From NCBI GenBank assembly GCA_963732005.1, contig CAVSXT010000002.1, forward strand, positions 1-64,000: a stretch of DNA of 64,000 bases, written 5' to 3'. Both the position numbers and the translations under genes were made by a program. The notes beneath the pieces were generated by a model. That model had not been told where the DNA came from, searched no databases, and saw nothing but the letters and a program-made list of their open reading frames with translations. Shown piece after piece: positions 59,076-64,000 of this stretch. This DNA comes from JASLEW01 sp963732005. Its GTDB lineage: Bacteria > Acidobacteriota > Thermoanaerobaculia > Multivoradales > UBA5704. Position 1 is the first letter of the stretch. Every line of letters starts with the position of its first letter.

Positions 59076-61157
59076 TCAGGGCGCCTGGGGGGCGGCGTCG
59101 ATCCGGTAGAGGCCGTAACCCTGGGTCAGGGCGTAGAGGTGATCGGGGTCGGCGCGATCGAAAAGCAGCCCGGAGAGCTCGGGAGTCGGCAGGCCGGCGC
59201 CATACGGCAACCAGGTGGCGGCGCCATCGGTGCTGAGGAAGACGCCGGCGGTGCCGGTGCCGTTCGCGGCGCCGCCGGTGCTGGCCGCGGCCGCCGCCGC
59301 CGCGGTCGCCACGGTTGACGCGATGGCGGCGTAGACCTGGGTGGGATGTCGCGGATCGATCGCGATGCCGACGACGCTGCCCGGAGGGAGCCCGCGGCCG
59401 GCGCGCTGCCAGCTGTTGCCGCGATTGGTGGTCTTGAAGACGCCGCCGCCGGTGGCGGCGTAGAGGATGGCGGTTCGCGTGGGATCGATGGCAAGGTCGT
59501 TGACCAGGAAGCCGGCGCTGCGCAGCGAGGTCTCCTGCCAGCTCGCGCCGGCATCGTCGCTGCGGAAGACGCCGGTATCGAAGAAGAGGTACAGGATGGC
59601 CGGATGCGTCGGATCGATCAGCAGGTTCGCGGTATCGATCGGCAGCGATTGCCAGGTGACGCCGCCGTCCGTCGTCTTCCAGGAATCGGTGTCGCGCCTC
59701 GCGCAGCTGTTCTCGTATTCGGTGGCACCGATGTAAACCGTCGCGGAACGGGTCGGATCGACGGCGATTGCCTGGACGACCATGCAATCGTCCGGGATGT
59801 CGGCGACGGTCCAGGTGGCGCCACCGTCGCTGCTGTGCGCGGCGCCGAAGAAGGTGCCGCGCCAGAGATTGGTCGGGTGGCGCGGGTCCACAGCCAGCGC
59901 CGTGAAGGCGTCCAGCTGCTCCACCGTCAGATCGCCGTTGGCCGGCTGCCAGGCCGTATGGCCGGCCGCACCTGGAGCGGCCACCCGGCTCCTGACCACG
60001 CCCATGCCGTCGACGCTGGCGTAGACGGTGGCGGGCGAGCCGGCGGCGATCGCCACCTTGGCAACCGAGGTCGCGGACATGCCGCGGCTGGAAGGCAGCC
60101 AGACGGCGCCGTAGCCCGGGCTCGCCAGCAGCCCCGACGTGGTGGCGGCGAAGATCAGGCCGGGCGTCTCCGGATCCGCGATCAGGCCGCGTCGGTGCTC
60201 GGTGGTCGGAGGCGAGCCGATGGCGGTCGAGACCCAGGTGGCGCCGCGGTCGGTGCTGCGCGAGACGTCGTTGACGCCGAGGCCGAAGAGCCAGCCATTC
60301 GGGGCGACCACCAGGTGATCGATGCCGACGCCGGCGTCGCCGGCGGTCCAGCTCTCGCCGCCGTCGTCGCTGCGGTAGATCTGCGAGCCGGCGGTGGCAT
60401 AGAGAGTGCCGGGAGAGCCGGGGTCGGCGGCAAGGTCGATGACGACGGTGTCGGGGAGAAAGCCGGCGTTCTTCGCCTCCCAGGTGGCGCCGCCGTCGCT
60501 GCTCTTGAAGAAGCCGCCGCCGTTGCAGCCGGCATAGATCGTCGTGGGGTGGGCGGCATCGATCAGCAGGGCGTAGACCTGCTGCTGGGTGATGGCGCCG
60601 ATGGGCGGCGTCCAGGTGGCGCCGCCGTCGCTGCTCTTGTAGGGTCCGTTGAGCGTTCCGGCGTAAAGGATGAGGTGGTCGCTCGGATCGATCGCCAGCA
60701 CCATGGCGAACGGCACCGGCCCCGGCAGGCCGGTGCCGAGGCGCCGCCACGAGCTGCCGGCGTCCGTGCTCTTCTCGATCCCGGCTCCCACCACCGAGGC
60801 ATAGAGCACGGAGGGATCCGTGGGATCGACGACCAGGTCTTCGAGGAACTGACGATCCAGCGCGTCGCCGGCGAGCTGCCAGTCGCGGCCGTGGTTGGTG
60901 CTCCTGAAGATCCCGCCGCTGCTCGCCACCGCGTACATCACCTGCGGCGCGCCGGGAGCCTGGGCAATCGCGTGCAACGGCCCGCCGTTGGGGCCGATCG
61001 GCAACCAGGTCTGAGCGCCAAGACGGAGTGGGGCCATGACGGCGGCCACCGCCATCAGGGCCACCGCCGAGGGGATGCCGGCGGCGCGCCGCAGGAGGCA
61101 GCGGAGACTGAAATGGAGGCGGGAACCGAGGGCGGTCGTCGGTAGAGAGCAGCGCAT
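59076..61157 (-). CDS. secreted BNR/sortilin-type beta-propeller protein
   Basis: About 693 residues from ATG 61157. A signal peptide ends near PLRLGAQTW. The rest is a series of Asp-box repeats (S-x-D-G-G-x-T-W: KSSDGGATWTPP, KSSDGGATWEAK, RSDDGGESWTAG, RSTDRGATWVST, HSSDGGATWTVA, KTTDGGVTWQSL, RSDDAGASWQET, LSTDGAATWLPY), each followed by an AIDP/VDPxxP-x-x-LYA strand. That predicts one or two beta-propellers as in sialidase-like and photosystem-assembly-like proteins, but no sialidase catalytic residues are evident. Such exported propellers often bind other proteins or polysaccharides. The start coincides with the predicted transcription start of a strong promoter. Confidence 0.85.
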   Translation of the reverse strand: MRCSLPTTALGSRLHFSLRCLLRRAAGIPSAVALMAVAAVMAPLRLGAQTWLPIGPNGGPLHAIAQAPGAPQVMYAVASSGGIFRSTNHGRDWQLAGDALDRQFLEDLVVDPTDPSVLYASVVGAGIEKSTDAGSSWRRLGTGLPGPVPFAMVLAIDPSDHLILYAGTLNGPYKSSDGGATWTPPIGAITQQQVYALLIDAAHPTTIYAGCNGGGFFKSSDGGATWEAKNAGFLPDTVVIDLAADPGSPGTLYATAGSQIYRSDDGGESWTAGDAGVGIDHLVVAPNGWLFGLGVNDVSRSTDRGATWVSTAIGSPPTTEHRRGLIADPETPGLIFAATTSGLLASPGYGAVWLPSSRGMSATSVAKVAIAAGSPATVYASVDGMGVVRSRVAAPGAAGHTAWQPANGDLTVEQLDAFTALAVDPRHPTNLWRGTFFGAAHSSDGGATWTVADIPDDCMVVQAIAVDPTRSATVYIGATEYENSCARRDTDSWKTTDGGVTWQSLPIDTANLLIDPTHPAILYLFFDTGVFRSDDAGASWQETSLRSAGFLVNDLAIDPTRTAILYAATGGGVFKTTNRGNSWQRAGRGLPPGSVVGIAIDPRHPTQVYAAIASTVATAAAAAAASTGGAANGTGTAGVFLSTDGAATWLPYGAGLPTPELSGLLFDRADPDHLYALTQGYGLYRIDAAPQAP

Positions 61158-61163
61158 TCTGTA

Positions 61164-61192
61164 ACTATACACTTCTATGCATTGCGCGTCAA
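61164..61192 (-). promoter_or_regulatory. near-consensus promoter, leaderless type, for the beta-propeller gene
   Basis: TTGACG (complement of 61187-61192), 17-bp spacer, TATAGT (complement of 61164-61169). Six bases separate the -10 from ATG 61157, so transcription would begin at or next to the start codon. No Shine-Dalgarno fits in between. Confidence 0.65.
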
Positions 61193-61253
61193 GGCATTCA
61201 GCGTTTGGATCCAGCTGCGAGCCCTTCACCGATGCAGGCCGCCCGACCCGCCG

Positions 61254-61664
61254 TCAGCCGGGCGGCGTCAGGAGCTGAAGATCGCGGAAGTAGGATCGGT
61301 ACCGACGTGCGTCACGAGTCAACAAGCGCAAGCCGGTGACTGCCGCGTGGGCGCCGATATAGAAATCAGGCAGCGGAGATCGCCGGATGCCACCCCGGCG
61401 GCGATATTCGAGATAGCACTTGCCGGCGAGGAAAGCAGCCTCCCAAGGCAGCGGTGCCCGCAGGAACGACTCCGCGGCGAGCACTTCCTCGAGCTCCTCG
61501 ACGCGTTCGAAACCGATCGAGACCTCTGCGTAAACGATCGGGTTGATCACCAACATCCCACTCTCGGCACAGCGGGCGAGCATAGAGGACGACCACTCTC
61601 CCCAATGCGGGTCGTCGGTCACCACGTCCAGGATCACGTTGCTGTCGACGAGGACGTTGCTCAG
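61254..61664 (-). CDS. VapC-type PIN domain ribonuclease toxin
   Basis: About 136 residues starting SNVLVDSNVILDVV. The PIN acidic residues are visible: the first Asp in LVDSN, Glu in YAEVSIGFE, and Asp residues in LPDFYIGAHA and LLTRDARRY. VapC toxins cleave RNA, usually tRNA or rRNA, with Mg2+. The gene overlaps the antitoxin stop. In this frame the only codon at the junction is CTG (61662-61664), giving a CTGA overlap after GGGAGAG. A CTG start is rare, so either it is used through coupling or an ATGA has mutated or been misread. It is partnered by the AbrB-type antitoxin just upstream. Confidence 0.85.
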   Translation of the reverse strand: MSNVLVDSNVILDVVTDDPHWGEWSSSMLARCAESGMLVINPIVYAEVSIGFERVEELEEVLAAESFLRAPLPWEAAFLAGKCYLEYRRRGGIRRSPLPDFYIGAHAAVTGLRLLTRDARRYRSYFRDLQLLTPPG

Positions 61665-61894
61665 CTCTCCCGACGGGTCAGAGCCATGATCTCCTCGGTG
61701 CTCATGCGCGACGTCGCGCGTCCCCGCATCCGTTGCAGCAACCTCTCTCCCCGGCCTCCGGCCGAGGTCTCCTCCCGGAGGATCCGAACGGCGTCGCCGT
61801 CCACCTCGAAGCGGACCTTGGTGTGGGGCAGGAGTCCGACGCGCTCTCGGATCTCGATCGGAATGGTGACCTGCCCCTTGCTGGTGATGCGCAT
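61661..61894 (-). CDS. AbrB/VapB-type antitoxin
   Basis: 77 residues starting MRITSKGQVTIPIEIRERVG, the swapped-hairpin AbrB DNA-binding motif; the acidic C-terminal half would bind the toxin. GGAGGG lies 3 nt upstream of ATG 61894. It precedes and overlaps the VapC gene, so the pair forms one operon, likely self-repressed through the inverted repeat at its promoter. Confidence 0.92.
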   Translation of the reverse strand: MRITSKGQVTIPIEIRERVGLLPHTKVRFEVDGDAVRILREETSAGGRGERLLQRMRGRATSRMSTEEIMALTRRES

Positions 61895-61911
61895 AAGCCC
61901 TCCGGTGATGG

Positions 61912-61960
61912 GTAAGAGTCATACTTTCAGGATTCTTACTCGCCACTGAGGATCTGTCAA
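61912..61960 (-). promoter_or_regulatory. promoter and operator of the toxin-antitoxin operon
   Basis: TTGACA (complement of 61955-61960), 17 bp, AAGAAT (complement of 61932-61937). An inverted repeat with 9-bp arms (GTAAGAGTC at 61912-61920 and GATTCTTAC at 61931-61939, one mismatch, 10-bp spacer) overlaps the -10 box, as expected for an operator bound by the antitoxin. Confidence 0.6.
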
Positions 61961-62029
61961 CAGGTCCGGTCTGGCGCCGGCCGGCGGCCTCGCGTCCTGG
62001 TTCATGGGGGGCCGCCTGACTCGGTGCCG

Positions 62030-63922
62030 CTAGCGGGCTCGCGCCGAGGCAGGCGCGAGCCCGGCGTGGTTCTCGAACCAGCGGCGGGCGCGGACCAGCT
62101 TCCAGGACCGCCGGCCGCCACGCAGCTCCATGCCGGCGCTGAGCGGTCCGTAGGCGGCATACAGGATGCCGTCGGTATGGCCGCCGGAGAAGCGCAGGCG
62201 GGCTCGAATGTCGGCCGAGCCGGAGGTCACGGTCAGGCTCTCGACGGAGAAATAGCCATCGCCGGCCGCCAGCTCGCCCACCGCGCCGATCGGGTGCAGG
62301 TCCAGCAGACGGTCCAGCCACGAGAGCAGGGGCCGGCGTTGCGGCGCGAACAGAGCGAACAGCGGCCGCGTATCGCTGAGAGTGCTCTGGAGCCTCGCCC
62401 GCAGCACGATCAAGGCGCCAGGCCGCACCGCCAGGTAGTCCAGGTGCAGGCGCGCCCACCAGCCGGACCCGGGCGGTCCGCCAGCTGCGCTCAGACGCAC
62501 GACGTCGGCAAGCTCCACGTTGCTCGCTGTGAGCAACAGCTGGCGCTGCCGCGGCAGTGCCCGAAAGCGGCTCCGCGCCGACAGGTTGCCGCGCAGGCGA
62601 GAGCCTTGGACCTCGACCACCACCGCGGTGCCGCGCAGGTCGATACCGCCGGTGGCTTCCCACGCCGGCGCGGCAGCTCGCAGGCTGGCGCGCACGATGC
62701 CGGTACCCGAGTGCACCACGATGCCGGCGCCATGCGGCAGGTTGGCGTTGTAGGAGCTGAAATCGCCCACCGCGGTGGGCGGCAGGTCGACGGCGAGCAT
62801 GGCCGGTGCCGGCAGAGCGTCGATGCGGAGGTCACGGGTGCCGATCTCCACTCGCAGACCGCGGCCATGGGCCCTGGGGCTCACGGCGCCCAGCCGCCTC
62901 AACTGGAACTCGTCGAAGGCCGCAACCAGCCTGCCCATCGCGCCGCTGCCATCCCGCGCCACGTCCCAGGAGACCTTGCAGCTGCCTGACGCCTGGTCTT
63001 CCAGCAGCGTGGCGGTAACAAGTCCGGGCCGCGCGTCGACGTGGGTGCCGGGCAGGTAGGTCCCCCGAGCCACCCGCAGGTCCGCCTCGACGGTGCCGGC
63101 GCTGCCGCCCAGGTCGATCCAGGGCACCTCGTGGAGGTACGGTTCGAGGAAGCCCAGGCTTTCGAGCCGGCCGTGCAGGACCAGGTTGCCGCTCGCCAGC
63201 CTGAGGAAGCCGCCCTGCAGGTGATTGGGGTCGAAGGCCGGCAGCTCGAAGCGCCCGCCGCCCGCGATGCCATCCAGCAGCGGCCGCGAGGCCAGCAGCA
63301 GCGAGCCTGACCGGAGCACGACCGTTGCCGGGTCGAGCGCGAAGCTGTGGTCGAGGCGGAGGTCGAAACCTCCCGCGGCGTTGGCGTCGCCGGCGAAGCG
63401 ATAGGCACCAATCCATACCTCCTCGAGTCGTCGCAGCGAGACGCCGCCCAGCCGGATGCGCCAGGAGGCCGCGCCGCCGGCCGGCGCCGGCCATTCCGGC
63501 GGTGCCGGCGTGTTGAGCAGGCCTGGTATCGGCGGCGTCTGGGCCGGCGGCTCGGAGCCGGCGGTGGCCTCCGGCCGGCGGCGCAGGTGGAAGGCGACGC
63601 CGGAGGCGTCCAGCGAGCTGGCGACGAGCTCCCGGCGCAGCAGTCGCGGCAGGTCGATCGCGATCGTGGCGTCGTCGATCCCGACCCACCACTGCACCGT
63701 CCTCGACTGTCCATGCAGCTCGAGCTGGCGCAAATGCACCACCCCCGGCCAGACCGTCCACCCCGACGCGTAATGGACGAAGAAGTGATCCGGGTGGCCA
63801 TCGAGCGTTCGTGCCAGCGACCCCGAGCGCAGGTAGGCGTTGGCAGCCACCAGGTAGCCGGCGGCGAGGAGGACCGCTGCCGCGGCTCCGGCGAGGAGCA
63901 ACCTGCGCGTCGAGGTTTTCAT
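62030..63922 (-). CDS. AsmA/DUF748-like exported protein
   Basis: 630 residues with a short basic N-terminus and one membrane anchor (residues 8-28, LLLAGAAAAVLLAAGYLVAAN). The remainder is beta-rich with many alternating hydrophobic strands, motifs such as LELHGQSRTVQ, and LASGNLVLHGRLESLGFLEP and GIVVHSGTGIVRASLRA repeats like those of AsmA/TamB/DUF748 proteins, which span the periplasm and move or affect envelope lipids. The assignment is by general character, not a diagnostic motif. ATG 63922 overlaps the stop of the preceding gene (ATGA), so it is the second gene of an operon entering from the right edge. Confidence 0.6.
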   Translation of the reverse strand: MKTSTRRLLLAGAAAAVLLAAGYLVAANAYLRSGSLARTLDGHPDHFFVHYASGWTVWPGVVHLRQLELHGQSRTVQWWVGIDDATIAIDLPRLLRRELVASSLDASGVAFHLRRRPEATAGSEPPAQTPPIPGLLNTPAPPEWPAPAGGAASWRIRLGGVSLRRLEEVWIGAYRFAGDANAAGGFDLRLDHSFALDPATVVLRSGSLLLASRPLLDGIAGGGRFELPAFDPNHLQGGFLRLASGNLVLHGRLESLGFLEPYLHEVPWIDLGGSAGTVEADLRVARGTYLPGTHVDARPGLVTATLLEDQASGSCKVSWDVARDGSGAMGRLVAAFDEFQLRRLGAVSPRAHGRGLRVEIGTRDLRIDALPAPAMLAVDLPPTAVGDFSSYNANLPHGAGIVVHSGTGIVRASLRAAAPAWEATGGIDLRGTAVVVEVQGSRLRGNLSARSRFRALPRQRQLLLTASNVELADVVRLSAAGGPPGSGWWARLHLDYLAVRPGALIVLRARLQSTLSDTRPLFALFAPQRRPLLSWLDRLLDLHPIGAVGELAAGDGYFSVESLTVTSGSADIRARLRFSGGHTDGILYAAYGPLSAGMELRGGRRSWKLVRARRWFENHAGLAPASARAR

Positions 63923-64000
63923 CGTTTCGGGGAACCGGATGCGGCGCCGCCAGCGGCCTGTTGCGAGGGGCGTGCCACGGCGAGGTGGACCCGCGGCCTG
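63919..64000 (-). CDS. C-terminal end of an upstream gene (partial)
   Basis: The last 26 residues of an open frame (ending PRVHLAVARPSQQAAGGAA, then SGSPKR) run in from the right edge and stop in an ATGA overlap with the next gene. The overlap is the main evidence that it is coding; the family cannot be told. Confidence 0.45.
   Translation of the reverse strand, partial: RPRVHLAVARPSQQAAGGAASGSPKR

Noticed and set aside
1..64000. tRNA, rRNA, CRISPR, insertion sequences, integrase or attachment sites
   Set aside because: None was seen on either strand; all long repeats are internal to NRPS or repeat-protein genes.

Overview
The window is very GC-rich and reads like a soil Acidobacteriota genome, though a metagenome-assembled fragment is equally possible. 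The best clue is the duplicated FtsX/MacB-like permease without an ATPase at 55987-58458, a type described mainly from Acidobacteriota. The large secreted beta-propeller protein and the HipA-like kinase/DUF3037 pair fit but do not prove it. I saw no rRNA, tRNA, CRISPR array, transposase or phage gene.

Layout. 1-5305 holds ordinary accessory and housekeeping genes: a secreted Gly/His/Phe-rich protein, a membrane-protein gene broken by several frameshifts, a DUF3037/HipA-like kinase pair, a GNAT acetyltransferase and peptidase T. 5312-55786 is a single ~50 kb minus-strand operon for a halogenated, multiply hydroxylated lipopeptide-polyketide. 55987-64000 holds the divergent duplicated permease, a DUF6496 protein, a beta-propeller protein with a leaderless-type promoter, a VapBC toxin-antitoxin pair, an AsmA/DUF748-like exported protein and the end of one more gene.

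How the operon would work, in transcription order. NRPS A (45734-55786) activates a fatty acid with a FAAL domain, loads it on an ACP and adds two residues with two near-identical modules. A free Fe(II)/2-oxoglutarate dioxygenase follows. NRPS B has an Asn-type module. Next comes a B12-binding radical SAM protein of PhpK-like type, fused to half a condensation domain. NRPS C has an aromatic-looking module and a fused dioxygenase. NRPS D has an Asp-type module and a fused dioxygenase. NRPS E has an Asn-type module with an epimerase. NRPS F has an Asn-type module and two more modules. The line ends with a one-module PKS (KS-AT-ACP-TE) and a PrnA/RebH-like tryptophan halogenase. The collinear prediction is a fatty acyl chain, nine residues of which four are Asx, and one malonate unit, with up to three beta-hydroxylations, one radical-SAM modification and a chlorinated Trp.

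The most unusual point is a repeated junction. NRPS A-E each end in an intact C domain, followed in C and D by a fused dioxygenase. NRPS B, D, E and F each start with a condensation-like domain that has lost HHxxxDG; NRPS C starts with only the C-lobe of one. A tailoring enzyme lies immediately upstream of four of these five degenerate domains. This suggests they are interface domains recruiting hydroxylases and, in one case, a radical SAM enzyme.

Caution: single-base frameshifts interrupt otherwise intact reading frames near 365-440, 1250-2050, 2921, 12645, 21816 and 58512. They look like sequencing or assembly indels more than biology.
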